Below are positions 26,801 to 35,390 of a stretch of 64,000 nt of DNA, in pieces. The translations under genes and the position numbers were made by a program. The notes below the pieces were generated by a model. The model saw only the letters and a program-made list of their open reading frames with translations. It was not told the origin of the DNA and did not search any database. Position 1 is the first letter of the stretch. Every line of letters begins with the position of its first letter. The stretch spans positions 27,481-91,480 of the forward strand of contig JAWKWA010000015.1 in NCBI GenBank assembly GCA_041397765.1. The letters run 5' to 3'. Source of the stretch: JAWKWA01 sp041397765 (GTDB taxonomy: Bacteria > Pseudomonadota > Alphaproteobacteria > Rhizobiales > Hyphomicrobiaceae).

Positions 26801-29092
26801 GTGCCGGTGACGCTGACCGGCCTCGAGCCGGGCGAGGAGGCTTATGTGACGGTCGCGGCCGTCGATGTCGGCATCCTCAATCTCACCCGCTACAAGGCAC
26901 CCGAGCCCGAGACCTGGTATTTCGGTCAGCGGCGCCTCGGCACCGAGATCCGTGACCTCTATGGCCGGCTGATCGACGGCATGCGGGCGGAGCGGGGCGT
27001 GGCGCGCTCGGGCGGCGACGAGGAGCCGCAGAGCGCCATGGGCAGCCCGCCCACCCAGGAGCCGGTGGCGCTGTTCTCCGGCCTTCTCAAGGTCGATGCC
27101 GAGGGCAAGGCGACGGCGACATTCGACCTGCCGGAGTTCAACGGCACGGTCCGCTTCATGGCGGTCGCCTGGTCGAAATCCCGCGTCGGTCACGCCGCCG
27201 CCGATCTCATCGTGCGCGATCCGGTGGCGATGCTCGTATCCGGCCCGCGCTTCATGATCCTCGGCGACGTGGCGAGCCTCATCCTCGACATGCACAATGT
27301 CGAGGGCGCGGCCGGCGACTACCATCTGGTGGTCGAGGGCGTCGACGAGGACGGTACGGCCGTCGCCGGGCTCGACCGCCAGGTGGCGCTCGGCACCGGC
27401 GAGCGCAAGCTCGAGACCATGACGCTGAAGGCCGACCATATGGGCCTTGCCAGCTACACCGTCCGGTTGACCGGACCTGGCGAGATCGACGTCGCACGCG
27501 CCTTCGGCGTCGAGGTCAAGGCGCCGGCGAACGACGTGCACCGCTCGACGGTGCAGACGCTCGCTGCCGGCACCGGCCGGATCACCGTCTCGGCCGACGT
27601 GCTCGGCGATCTCATCCCCGAGCGCTCGCGCGTGACGGTGACGGTCGGTCCTGCCGCCGAGTTCGACGTGCCCGGCCTCCTCGCCGCGCTCGACCGCTAT
27701 CCCTATGGCTGCGCCGAGCAGACGACGAGCCGGGCCCTGCCGCTGCTTTATCTGAACTCGGTCGCCGCGGAGATCGGCGTCACCGGCGAGGACAAGGCCC
27801 GCGAGCGCATCGAGCAGGCGATCGCGCGCCTCTTCGACATGCAGGATGCGAGCGGCGCCTTCGGTCTGTGGGGTCCCGGCAGCAGCGACATGTGGCTGTC
27901 GGCCTATGTGACCGACTTCCTGACCAGGGCGAAGGAGCAGGGCTATCAGGTTCCGGTCCGGCCGTTCGGCCTCGCGCTCGACCGCCTGCAGAACTCGGTC
28001 GCCGTCGCGACCGATTTCGAGCGTGGCGGTGAGGCGATCGCCTATGCGCTCTATGTGCTGGCACGCAACGGCCGCGCGCCGATCGGCGACCTGCGCTACT
28101 ACGCCGACACCCGGATCGACCACTTCTCGACCGGGCTCGCCCAGGCGCAGATCGGCGCCGCGCTCGCCATGTATGGCGACACCGAGCGGGCCGAGCGGGT
28201 GTTCCGCACCGCGCTCGATGCCTTCGAGATCTCGGTCTCGCCCGATGGCCGGCGCGACTATGGCTCGACCCTCAGGGATGGTGCCGCGGCACTCACCTTG
28301 ATCGCCGAGACCCGCTCGTCGGCGTCCGACCAGTCGCGTCTTGCCCATCTCGTCGCCGAGGCGCGGCTCGGCCGCACCTATACCTCGACGCAGGAGAACG
28401 CCTGGATGCTGCTCGCGGCACGCGCGCTCATCGAGGAGGGACGGGACATTCGCCTGAAAGTCGGCGGCGTCGAGCAGACGGGCACCATCATGCGTGGCCT
28501 TGGTGCCCGTGATCTGGCGGGCGGGCCGCTCACGATCGAGAATTCGAGCGATCGGGAGCTCAGGGCCGTCGTCACCGTGACCGGCGAATCGCGGGTTCCC
28601 GAGCCGAAGATGGCGAGCGGTCTCGCCGTCGAGCGCAGCTTCTACACGCTCGATGGCAACGAGGTGGCCGACATCGGCCGCTCGGAGGCGATCGTGAAGC
28701 AGAACGACCGCTTCGTCGTCGTGCTGAAGGTGACGGCGAGCGACGCCGTGTCGGGGCGGGTGCTGCTCGTCGACCGCCTGCCGGCGGGCTTCGAGATCGA
28801 GAACCCGCGCCTCGTCGAGGGCGGCAGCATCGCGGCGCTGCCCTGGCTCGACAAGACGAGCGCGCCCGAGCATGCCGAGTTCCGGGACGACCGTTTCGTC
28901 GCGGCCTTCGACCTCTCGGGCACGCGGTCCGACAACGCCGCCGAGAAGGGCGAGGCGACCGTCGCCTATGTGGTGCGCGCCGTCACGCCCGGCGAGTTCA
29001 TGCTGCCGGCGGCGACCGTCGAGGACATGTACCGGCCCGAGCGCTTCGCCCGGACGGACGCGCATTCGCTGATCATCGAGACGGTCCGCTGA
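23849..29092 (+). CDS. Alpha-2-macroglobulin family protein (YfhM-type)
   Basis: The 1747-residue protein has a cleavable signal peptide (about 1-25, PAAAES) without a lipobox cysteine, so it should be periplasmic rather than membrane-anchored. A TPR-like segment (about 65-100) is followed by the macroglobulin domains, including GFLYAERGVYRPGE at about 512 and the bait region. The thioester motif YGCAEQ has its reactive cysteine at residue 1288, followed by the helical thioester domain. Bacterial A2M traps proteases that enter the periplasm and is thought to work with PBP1C when the wall is breached. ATG 23849 follows GCGGAGAGG. pbpC starts 7 bases after the stop, confirming the classic pair. 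Length is near the usual 1600-1750. Confidence 0.95.
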   Translation: MSLMRSFVLLFLVLASSLPTPAAAESRLIRYDELSREADRYLTRLRIIQRPADNRPAAAFIRQGQIAAQAGDMRRAISDYETALAIDARDGATWLALSRALAGTLSISDDEKYDLQERATAAAFIAYQRSDAPADKAEALGQLAGTLKERSLFRAALDAYKLSLGLAEVKAIRDAYDQLLAEHGFRILDYTVDADAEAPRLCVQFSDELGKGQVDFAKFVSVDGRDPQTVTARNSELCIEGLLHGQRYQVDIRAGLPSAVEETLAKTAALSIYVRDRSASVRFTGRSYVLPNKGQQGIPLVTVNTDSVDVEIYRVNDRRLADAVQDGDIASQYSGYQIETLKSRSGEAVWHGRMPVRMQLNQEVTTAFPLSDTVPSLKPGVYVMLADATNSTANDWEQKATQWFIVSDLGLTALSGDDGVNVFVRSLETAAGKPGVTVKLVARSNEVLGTLVTDESGHARFEPGLSRGEGGLAPAVLTADTGEGDFAFLDLTTGAFDLSDRGVAGRPAPGPMDGFLYAERGVYRPGESVHLSALVRDRRGDAVAAIPVTLKVFRPDGVEHVSLILPDQGLGGRTTALRLADGAMTGTWRARLYSDPAGDPVAETSFLVEDYVPERLDLVLTPDASFTAGEGGKVKAEGRYLYGPPAANLAVEGDVLVTLSSSGLPGFAGYQFGLSDEQVTPVRATLEGLPDTDDQGVATLPIKLPALQRTTRLLEARLNLRLREPSGRTIERSVTVPIAPEGPVIGIKELFDGNVERGTPARFEITMVGADGQAVSPKGLKWELKRIERTYQWYGRNGYWNYEPVTYTTRVADGIIDTETGPATIERPVDWGSYVLEVSTEDPAGPASSVSFYAGWYGAENADSPEVLQMGLDKASYQPGETARLSIVPEGAGHLVVAVLREGLISYQETDIAEGGGTVDLTVDAGWAPGAYVTAMLYRPMDIAAKRMPSRSIGVAWLSVDPAARSLGVKLELPDKHPSGEPLAVPVTLTGLEPGEEAYVTVAAVDVGILNLTRYKAPEPETWYFGQRRLGTEIRDLYGRLIDGMRAERGVARSGGDEEPQSAMGSPPTQEPVALFSGLLKVDAEGKATATFDLPEFNGTVRFMAVAWSKSRVGHAAADLIVRDPVAMLVSGPRFMILGDVASLILDMHNVEGAAGDYHLVVEGVDEDGTAVAGLDRQVALGTGERKLETMTLKADHMGLASYTVRLTGPGEIDVARAFGVEVKAPANDVHRSTVQTLAAGTGRITVSADVLGDLIPERSRVTVTVGPAAEFDVPGLLAALDRYPYGCAEQTTSRALPLLYLNSVAAEIGVTGEDKARERIEQAIARLFDMQDASGAFGLWGPGSSDMWLSAYVTDFLTRAKEQGYQVPVRPFGLALDRLQNSVAVATDFERGGEAIAYALYVLARNGRAPIGDLRYYADTRIDHFSTGLAQAQIGAALAMYGDTERAERVFRTALDAFEISVSPDGRRDYGSTLRDGAAALTLIAETRSSASDQSRLAHLVAEARLGRTYTSTQENAWMLLAARALIEEGRDIRLKVGGVEQTGTIMRGLGARDLAGGPLTIENSSDRELRAVVTVTGESRVPEPKMASGLAVERSFYTLDGNEVADIGRSEAIVKQNDRFVVVLKVTASDAVSGRVLLVDRLPAGFEIENPRLVEGGSIAALPWLDKTSAPEHAEFRDDRFVAAFDLSGTRSDNAAEKGEATVAYVVRAVTPGEFMLPAATVEDMYRPERFARTDAHSLIIETVR

Positions 29093-29099
29093 GGCGCCG

Positions 29100-31280
29100 A
29101 TGACCGAAGATCGGACGAGGTCCGCAAGGACCGCAGCGGCAGCCGGGAAACCGGCTGCCGCGCCAGGGTGGCGCATCCACCTTCTCGCCCGCGCACGGCG
29201 CGCGGTCGTCGCAATGGCTTGCCTCGCTCTCCTTGTCGTCGCGCTCGCCGCGCTCACCGACCATCTGCTCGGGCCACCGCCCCTCCAATGGACGACAGCG
29301 GGCTCGGCGACGGTCGTCGATCGCGATGGCCGCCTGCTGCGGGCCTTCACGACGCCGGGCGGGCGCTGGCGGTTGCCGGCCGAGGTCGGCGACGTCAATC
29401 CGCGCTATCTCGACATGCTGCTCGCCTTCGAGGACCGGCGCTTCCGCGATCATCCGGGCGTCGATCCGCTGTCGGTGCTGAGGGCGGCTGGCCAGCTCGT
29501 CGTCAATCGCCGCGCTGTGTCGGGCGCCTCGACGCTCACCATGCAGGTGGCACGTCTCGTCGACCGCCGCCACGAGCGCACCGCCTTCGGCAAGCTGCGC
29601 CAGATGGCCCGCGCGCTCCAGCTCGAGCACATGCTGACGAAGGACCAGATCCTCCGTCTCTATCTGAAGCTCGCTCCCTTCGGCGGCAATCTGGAGGGCG
29701 TGCGGGCCGCCTCGCTCGCCTATTTCGGCAAAGAGCCGGTGCGTCTCTCGATCGCCGAGGCGGCGCTTCTCGTCGCCCTGCCGCAGAGCCCGGAGGCGCG
29801 CCGGCCCGATCTCCATCCCGTGGCTGCTCGGATCGCCCGCGACCGCGTGCTGGCGCGCGTCGAGGCGGCCGGCGTCATCTCGCCTGCCGAGGCCGAGCGC
29901 GCCCGTGCCGAGCCGGTGCCGAGGGCGCGGCGACCATTTCCGCGCATCGCTGCGCATCTCGCCGAGACCGAGGTCGCCGGCGACCGCGAGGGCGCCATCC
30001 ATCGCCTCACCATCGATCGCGACTTCCAGGTCGCGCTCGAAAGCCTCGCGGCCGAGCGTGTCCGCCCGCTCGGCGGCCGCATCTCGGTGGCGATCATCGC
30101 CATCGACAACGCGACCGGCGAGGTCCTCGCCCATGTCGGCTCGCCCGGCTATCTCGACGACCGCCGCTTCGGCATGGTCGACATGGTCGGCGCCGTGCGC
30201 TCGCCCGGCTCGACGCTGAAGCCCTTCATCTACGGTCTCGCCTTCGAGGCCGGCCTCGCCCATCCCGAAACGCTGATCGAGGATCTGCCGGCCCGCTTCG
30301 GCGGCTACCGGCCGAGGAATTTCGACGAGGGCTATCACGGCACCGTGTCGATCCGCGAGGCCTTGCAGCTTTCGCTCAACGTGCCGGCGGTCAAGGTGCT
30401 CGACGCGGTCGGCCCCGCCCGGCTGATGGCCCGTCTCAGGTCGGTCGGCGCCGAGCCGCTGCTGCCGCGCTATGCGACGCCCTCGCTCGCCATGGCGCTC
30501 GGTGGTGTCGGCATGAGGCTTTCGGATCTCGCCACCCTCTATTGCGCGCTCGCCCGTGGCGGCGAGGCGGTGCCGCTGACCTATCGTCGCGATGCCGGCG
30601 AGGCCGTGAAGGCGCCGCCCGTTCCCGGCCGCATCATGGCGCCGGCGGCGGCCTGGTACGTGACCGACATCCTGAAGGGGGTGGCGGCGCCCGAGAATGC
30701 GCGCGGCGGCCGGATCGCCTACAAGACCGGCACCTCCTATGGCTATCGCGACGCCTGGGCGGTCGGTTTCGACGGCGCCATGACCATCGCCGTCTGGGTC
30801 GGCCGGCCGAGCGCCTCGACGCCCGGCCTCACGGGTGTCTCGGCGGCGGCGCCCGTGCTGTTCGACGCCTTCCAGCGGCGGACCCGGCCGGCCCAGCCGT
30901 TCCGGCCCCGGCCGAAGGGTGTCGTCGTCGCCTCCAACGCCGAATTGCCGCCGCCGCTCCGTCGCTTCCTGCCGGATGCCGCCTCGGCTGCGGCCGGCGG
31001 CGCGGCGGGAGTCTATGCCGATCCGCCGGTGTCGATCGCTTTCCCGCCCGACAAGGCGCAGATCGAGGTCGCCATGGGGCCCGATGGTCATATCCGGCCG
31101 ATCGTGCTCAAGGCGGAGGGCGGCGTCCTGCCGCTCACCTGGCTGGTCGACGATGCACCCATCGCCTCGGAGGCGCGCCGCCGCGAGGTCATGTTCGCGC
31201 CGGCCGGACGCGGGTTCGTCAAGCTGTCGGTGATCGATGCCCGCGGGCGGGTCGACCGTGTGATGGTGAGGCTCGACTGA
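29100..31280 (+). CDS. pbpC: Penicillin-binding protein 1C
   Basis: The 726-residue protein has one transmembrane helix (about 36-57), a GT51 domain with the catalytic glutamate in AFEDRRF (E111) and GASTLTMQVARL (about 142). Its transpeptidase domain has S371-TL-K374, S425-L-N427 and K542-TGT, and a C-terminal PBP1C-specific beta domain covers about 640-726. All active-site residues are in place. PbpC polymerises glycan and may cross-link it during wall repair; it is the known companion of alpha-2-macroglobulin. It starts 7 bases after that gene and its stop overlaps the next start (TGATG), so three genes are co-transcribed. Confidence 0.95.
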   Translation: MTEDRTRSARTAAAAGKPAAAPGWRIHLLARARRAVVAMACLALLVVALAALTDHLLGPPPLQWTTAGSATVVDRDGRLLRAFTTPGGRWRLPAEVGDVNPRYLDMLLAFEDRRFRDHPGVDPLSVLRAAGQLVVNRRAVSGASTLTMQVARLVDRRHERTAFGKLRQMARALQLEHMLTKDQILRLYLKLAPFGGNLEGVRAASLAYFGKEPVRLSIAEAALLVALPQSPEARRPDLHPVAARIARDRVLARVEAAGVISPAEAERARAEPVPRARRPFPRIAAHLAETEVAGDREGAIHRLTIDRDFQVALESLAAERVRPLGGRISVAIIAIDNATGEVLAHVGSPGYLDDRRFGMVDMVGAVRSPGSTLKPFIYGLAFEAGLAHPETLIEDLPARFGGYRPRNFDEGYHGTVSIREALQLSLNVPAVKVLDAVGPARLMARLRSVGAEPLLPRYATPSLAMALGGVGMRLSDLATLYCALARGGEAVPLTYRRDAGEAVKAPPVPGRIMAPAAAWYVTDILKGVAAPENARGGRIAYKTGTSYGYRDAWAVGFDGAMTIAVWVGRPSASTPGLTGVSAAAPVLFDAFQRRTRPAQPFRPRPKGVVVASNAELPPPLRRFLPDAASAAAGGAAGVYADPPVSIAFPPDKAQIEVAMGPDGHIRPIVLKAEGGVLPLTWLVDDAPIASEARRREVMFAPAGRGFVKLSVIDARGRVDRVMVRLD

Positions 31281-32368
31281 TGGCGCCTCGAGGCATGTCG
31301 CAGGCCGGATGGAGCCGTGGCGCTGCGGCCGCGGTGCTCGCTTTCTTCGTCGCGGCCCTGCCCGCCTCGGCCGCCGAGCCGCTGCCGGGGCTCGGCGCCG
31401 AGCCCGGCGGCATCACCGTCTCGGGGCTCTCGTCGGGCGCCTATATGGCCGGCCAGATGCAGATCGCGCATTCGAGCCGCGTCAGCGGAGCCGCCATCAT
31501 CGCCGGCGGCCCCTATGGCTGCGCGGAGAGCCTCGATACCGGCCTCGGCCAGGTGCTGCCGGGCTCGGAGGTCTTCAATTTCGGCACCGCGCTCAACGGC
31601 TGCATGCGCCATCGCCTGTGGATGCTCGGCGTGCCCGACGCCTCGCGCCTCGCCGACCGGGCCCGCGAGCGGGCCGAGCTCGGCGAGATCGATCAGGTGG
31701 CGGGCCTCGCCGACGACCGCGTCTATCTCTTCGTGGGCGAGAACGACGGGACGGTCGCCCGGGCCATCGTCGAGGCGGCGGAGGCATTCTATGTGAATGT
31801 CGGCGTGCCGGCCCGTGCCATCACGCTCGTCGAGAATGTGGGCGCCGGCCATGCCTTCGTCACCGAGAGCACCGGGCTTTCCTGCGGCACCACCGGCGAG
31901 CCCTACCTGACCGATTGCGACTACGACCAGGCGGGCGCCCTGCTCGAGACGCTGCTCGGCCCGCTCGCCCCGCCCTCTACCAACCCGGCCGGCCGGCTCG
32001 TCGATTTCGACCAGCTCGCCTATGTGGGCGATGCCGTGGTGCATGGTTTTGCTCCGACGGGTGCGGTCTACGTGCCCGACACCTGCGCCGCGACGCCGGG
32101 CTGCCGCATCCACATCGTCTTCCATGGCTGTGGCCAGTCGCGCGAGCGGATCGGCGATGCCTTCGTCGATGGCGCCGGCTACCAGCGCTGGGCCGACACC
32201 AATCGGCTGGTCGTGCTGTTCCCGCAGGTCTCCGCCTCGCCCTTCAATCCCGAAGGCTGCTGGGACTGGTGGGGCTACACCGGCCGCGCCTACCTGACCC
32301 GCGAGGGCACGCAGATCGCCGCCGTGTGGCGCATGGTCGACCGCCTTGCCGGACCGGCGGACCGGTAG
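31280..32368 (+). CDS. Secreted short-chain PHA depolymerase-type esterase
   Basis: The 362-residue protein has a signal peptide ending near residue 32 (ALPASAAEP). The lipase box GLSSG at residues 49-53 has its nucleophile at Ser51, close to the mature N-terminus. This places it among extracellular type 2 catalytic domains of polyhydroxyalkanoate depolymerases. FHGCGQSRERIG, a marker of these esterases, lies near residue 280, and candidate acid and histidine residues occur in ENDGTV and GAGHAFV. Several cysteine pairs fit an exported protein. It would hydrolyse PHB or similar esters outside the cytoplasm. Its start overlaps the pbpC stop by one base, an unusual third member for the A2M-pbpC operon. 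Confidence 0.85.
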   Translation: MAPRGMSQAGWSRGAAAAVLAFFVAALPASAAEPLPGLGAEPGGITVSGLSSGAYMAGQMQIAHSSRVSGAAIIAGGPYGCAESLDTGLGQVLPGSEVFNFGTALNGCMRHRLWMLGVPDASRLADRARERAELGEIDQVAGLADDRVYLFVGENDGTVARAIVEAAEAFYVNVGVPARAITLVENVGAGHAFVTESTGLSCGTTGEPYLTDCDYDQAGALLETLLGPLAPPSTNPAGRLVDFDQLAYVGDAVVHGFAPTGAVYVPDTCAATPGCRIHIVFHGCGQSRERIGDAFVDGAGYQRWADTNRLVVLFPQVSASPFNPEGCWDWWGYTGRAYLTREGTQIAAVWRMVDRLAGPADR

Positions 32369-32554
32369 CCGGCGGATCGCGCCATCCACAGCCGACGCCA
32401 CCAGGGAACCGGTGCGACCATTCCGGCGATGGCCAAAGGCGCTCGAGAGACTAATGTGCCCCGAAAGCTCGGCCGGGGGACGGCGGTCACATGGTCTTGC
32501 TGCCGGTCATATGCATCCGGCCGAGGTGAGGCGGGGACAGAGGGACGGCACATC

Positions 32555-33487
32555 ATGTGGAACGACCATGAGGCGGTGGCGGACGGATCGACCGCCCGCG
32601 TGCTGGTCAATCTCCTGGCCCTCGCGGTTTTTCTCGTCCTCGCCGTGCCGGCGGTCCGCCACGCGCCTCTCGTGACCTTGTCGGTGCGGCCCGAGACGAC
32701 GGTGCGCGAGGGCCATGGCACGAGCGACGGCGAGAGCGATCTCGCCCGGCGGCGCGAGCATCTGATCGGCGTCTATGGCGGCATGCCCTATACGCAATCG
32801 AGCGATGTCCACGTCACCCGGCCCGACGGCTCGCAATTCGACATGAAGGGCGTCAATTGGGACGGCAAGCCGTTCCAGGAGCCGATCTATTACGGTGTGC
32901 GCATCCTCTCCTGGGGGCGTGAGGGGCGGCTCGGCGGCATGATCGATTTCACCCATGCCAAGGCCATCCACCAGACCTCGCAGGAGGTGGCGCTGCAAGG
33001 CACCAAGGACGGCACGGCATTGCCACCGAAGGCCGCCGTCGGCACCCTGTTCAAGCGGCTCGAGTTCAGCCACGGCCACAACATGCTGACGCTGAACGGC
33101 CTCTACCGCCTGCCCATCGGCACCGCGACGGTCAGGCCCTATGTAGGGATCGGTGCCGGTATCGCACTCCCGCATACCGAGATCTGGGTGGAGGGCGATC
33201 CGCGCCGCACCTACGAGTATCAGTATGCCGGTCCGGTCGTGCAGGCCCTCATCGGTGCGGAGATCCGCCTGCCGCGCTCGCTGTCACTCTTCATCGAGTA
33301 CAAGTTCGACTATTCCTGGTACGACGTGCCGCTGACCGGCGACGAGGGCAGCTGGCTCGGCCTCGATCTCAGCCGGCAGATGAAGCGCTGGCTGAACGGC
33401 GAGGCAGCGCCGAACGGCCGCCTCTCGACCGATCTGGCCACCCATCAGCTCATCGGCGGCGTGCTCTACAGCTCGCGGGGGCGCTGA
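32555..33487 (+). CDS. Outer-membrane beta-barrel protein, LpxQ (lipid A oxidase)-like
   Basis: The 310-residue product starts after GAGGGA with a hydrophobic segment (about 15-36) that may serve as signal. A short acidic linker then leads into a barrel: LIGVYGGMPYTQSSDVHV, VNWDGKPFQEPIYYGVR, GGMIDFTHAKA, NMLTLNGLYRLP, RPYVGIGAGIALPHTEI and LFIEYKFDYSWYDV. Alternating hydrophobic strands and the YYGVR/DFTHAK blocks match the rhizobial LpxQ-type barrel, which oxidises the proximal sugar of lipid A. The N-terminal hydrophobic segment is longer than a normal signal peptide. It follows the esterase by 186 bases and is probably a separate unit. Assignment as barrel is firm; as lipid A oxidase it is tentative. 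Confidence 0.65.
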   Translation: MWNDHEAVADGSTARVLVNLLALAVFLVLAVPAVRHAPLVTLSVRPETTVREGHGTSDGESDLARRREHLIGVYGGMPYTQSSDVHVTRPDGSQFDMKGVNWDGKPFQEPIYYGVRILSWGREGRLGGMIDFTHAKAIHQTSQEVALQGTKDGTALPPKAAVGTLFKRLEFSHGHNMLTLNGLYRLPIGTATVRPYVGIGAGIALPHTEIWVEGDPRRTYEYQYAGPVVQALIGAEIRLPRSLSLFIEYKFDYSWYDVPLTGDEGSWLGLDLSRQMKRWLNGEAAPNGRLSTDLATHQLIGGVLYSSRGR

Positions 33488-33602
33488 AGCGCGGCCCCCA
33501 GACGTCGAACGGGCGTCCGAAGGGCGGCACGGCGGCATTCCCGCGCCGGGTGAGACCGGCTATCCTCTCTCGAGGATGGCGTTCGCCCGGAGGATGGCCG
33601 CG

Positions 33603-34610
33603 ATGCAGACTGCTCCAGAGCCGGCTCCCGGCGGTGCCGAACTCGCCGATGCCGAGCGCGCCCTCGCCTCCGTCGTCCGCGAGACGCCGCTGCTCTCGGC
33701 GCCCGCGCTCGACCGCGTGCTCGGCATGCGGGTGCTGGTGAAGGCCGAGAGCCTGCAGCTCACCGGCTCCTTCAAGATGCGGGGCGCCTATTACCGGCTG
33801 ACCCGGCTTGGCCGCGACGGCGAGAAGTCGGGTGTCGTCGCCTTCTCCTCGGGAAATTTCGCGCAAGGCCTCGCCGCCGCCGGCCAGATGCTCGGCATTC
33901 CCGTCACGATCGTGATGCCGTTCGACGCACCGCCCGCCAAGATCGAATCGACGCGCGGCTGGGGGGCGAATGTCGTGCTCTCCGAGCATGGCGCGGAAAA
34001 CCGCGAGGTGGTGGCCGCCGAGCGGGCCCGGCGCATCTCGGCCGAGACCGGGGCGACGCTCCTCCACCCCTTCGATGATCCCCTCATCGTCGCCGGCCAG
34101 TCGACGGCCGCCGCCGAGATGCTGCGCCAGGCCAAGCTCATCGGCGTCTCCCTCGATGCGGTGCTGGTGCCCGTCGGCGGCGGCGGCCTCCTCGCCGGTT
34201 CTGCCCTCGCACTCGAGCAGGCCGCCAATGTGCCCGAGGTGATCGCGGTGGAACCGGCCGGCTATGACGATTTCGGCCGCTCGCTGGTGGCGGGGGAGCG
34301 CGTCGGCAATGCCATCGGCGGCAAGACCCTGTGCGACGCCCTGCAGGCGGCGATGCCGGGCGCCGTGACGTTCGGGCTTGCGCAAGGCCGCGTGCAGACC
34401 GGTATCGCGGTCGACGACATCCATGTGCGCCGCGCCATGGCGCTCGCCTTCCAGCATCTGAAGATCGTGCTCGAGCCTTCCGGTGCCGTCGGGCTCGCCG
34501 CGCTCCTGTCGGGCGCCCTCGATCACCTGAAGGGCGCCACCGTCGCCGTGCTCGGTTCGGGCGGCAATATCGCGCTCGAAGATTTTACGCGCCTCGCCAC
34601 CATCCACTGA
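33603..34610 (+). CDS. Threonine/serine dehydratase, PLP-dependent fold type II
   Basis: The protein (335 residues from this start) contains the PLP lysine in TGSFKMRGAYYRL, the substrate loop AFSSGNFAQGLA, the glycine-rich phosphate clamp VPVGGGGLLAG and the C-terminal GSGGNIALEDF. It lacks a regulatory ACT domain, so it belongs to the short catabolic/serine racemase-like branch, which deaminates threonine or serine to the 2-oxo acid. I prefer ATG 33603 because GGAGG sits 9 bases before it; in-frame ATGs at 33576 and 33594 are possible. It is convergent with chaC. Substrate choice cannot be decided from the sequence. Confidence 0.85.
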   Translation: MQTAPEPAPGGAELADAERALASVVRETPLLSAPALDRVLGMRVLVKAESLQLTGSFKMRGAYYRLTRLGRDGEKSGVVAFSSGNFAQGLAAAGQMLGIPVTIVMPFDAPPAKIESTRGWGANVVLSEHGAENREVVAAERARRISAETGATLLHPFDDPLIVAGQSTAAAEMLRQAKLIGVSLDAVLVPVGGGGLLAGSALALEQAANVPEVIAVEPAGYDDFGRSLVAGERVGNAIGGKTLCDALQAAMPGAVTFGLAQGRVQTGIAVDDIHVRRAMALAFQHLKIVLEPSGAVGLAALLSGALDHLKGATVAVLGSGGNIALEDFTRLATIH

Positions 34611-34667
34611 CGGCGCCGGTCGCTTGGATGAGAGCGGTGGCGGGAGGCGGGCCTTTCCGCCCCTCCC

Positions 34668-35366
34668 CTACTCCGGCTTGATGCGGACCATGGCGCGCAG
34701 CATCGGCGGCGGCGGCAGGCGGGGCGTCAGGCGGCGGGCGCCCGACGTGCGATCGCTCGCGACACCGTTCAGCCGCTCGAGGATCGCCATCGGCGCGCCG
34801 CCGCTCCTGCCGCATGTGGCGGCGCCGTGCGGGATCAGCCGGTGATGGCCGACGAGCGCGATCAGCCGCATGAGATTGCGGTCGCTGATGCCGTAGTCCC
34901 GCAAATGGCTGTAGGTGTTCAGAACATAGTCGAGATTGCGCCCGCTCCGGCCGCGGCTGGAGCGTACGATCTCGGCCTGTTCGGCGAGCGAATGACCGCC
35001 GGCATACTGCCGGGCGGCCCGATCGGCGATGAAGCAGAGCGCACTCACCGTGCGTCCGCTGCCGTCGGCGAGCTGCACCATGCGCCGGCGGGCGTGATAG
35101 GCCCCGGTCGTCAGCTCGCGGTCGTAGAGATAGCCGAGCGTCTCGTCGCGGAAGGCGGCCGGCACCTCGAAGGCGATGCCCTCGCAATAGCCGCCATGAT
35201 CGAGGCCGAAGACGAGGCCCGGCCGCTCGTGGCTGCCGCGGTAGACGACCGAGTAGATGCACAGGGCCCGATGATAGCCGGGCAGATGGGCCCGCGCTGC
35301 CGCGCCATGTCGGAAGCCCGGGCTCCAGATCAGCGATCCATAGCCGAATACCCAGAGGTCGCTCAT
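34668..35366 (-). CDS. chaC: Gamma-glutamylcyclotransferase, ChaC-like
   Basis: The N-terminus WVFGYGSLIWSPGF carries the substrate-binding GYGSL loop of ChaC proteins, followed by YSVVYRGSHERPGLV and the catalytic-glutamate region YCEGIAFEV. ChaC enzymes act on glutathione, giving 5-oxoproline and Cys-Gly. Length (232 residues) is typical, with a Pro/Arg-rich C-terminus of about 40 residues that is not conserved. It follows tyrA by 24 bases on the same strand and is the last gene of a hisC-tyrA-chaC unit. Confidence 0.9.
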   Translation of the reverse strand: MSDLWVFGYGSLIWSPGFRHGAAARAHLPGYHRALCIYSVVYRGSHERPGLVFGLDHGGYCEGIAFEVPAAFRDETLGYLYDRELTTGAYHARRRMVQLADGSGRTVSALCFIADRAARQYAGGHSLAEQAEIVRSSRGRSGRNLDYVLNTYSHLRDYGISDRNLMRLIALVGHHRLIPHGAATCGRSGGAPMAILERLNGVASDRTSGARRLTPRLPPPPMLRAMVRIKPE

Positions 35367-35390
35367 GGAGCCCGTGGTCTCGCTCGCTGC

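Noticed and set aside
23624..29398. Very long minus-strand open frame (over 1900 codons) opposite the alpha-2-macroglobulin gene
   Set aside because: It has no domain or start signal and lies wholly opposite a gene with a clear family. Long shadow frames are expected in GC-rich DNA.
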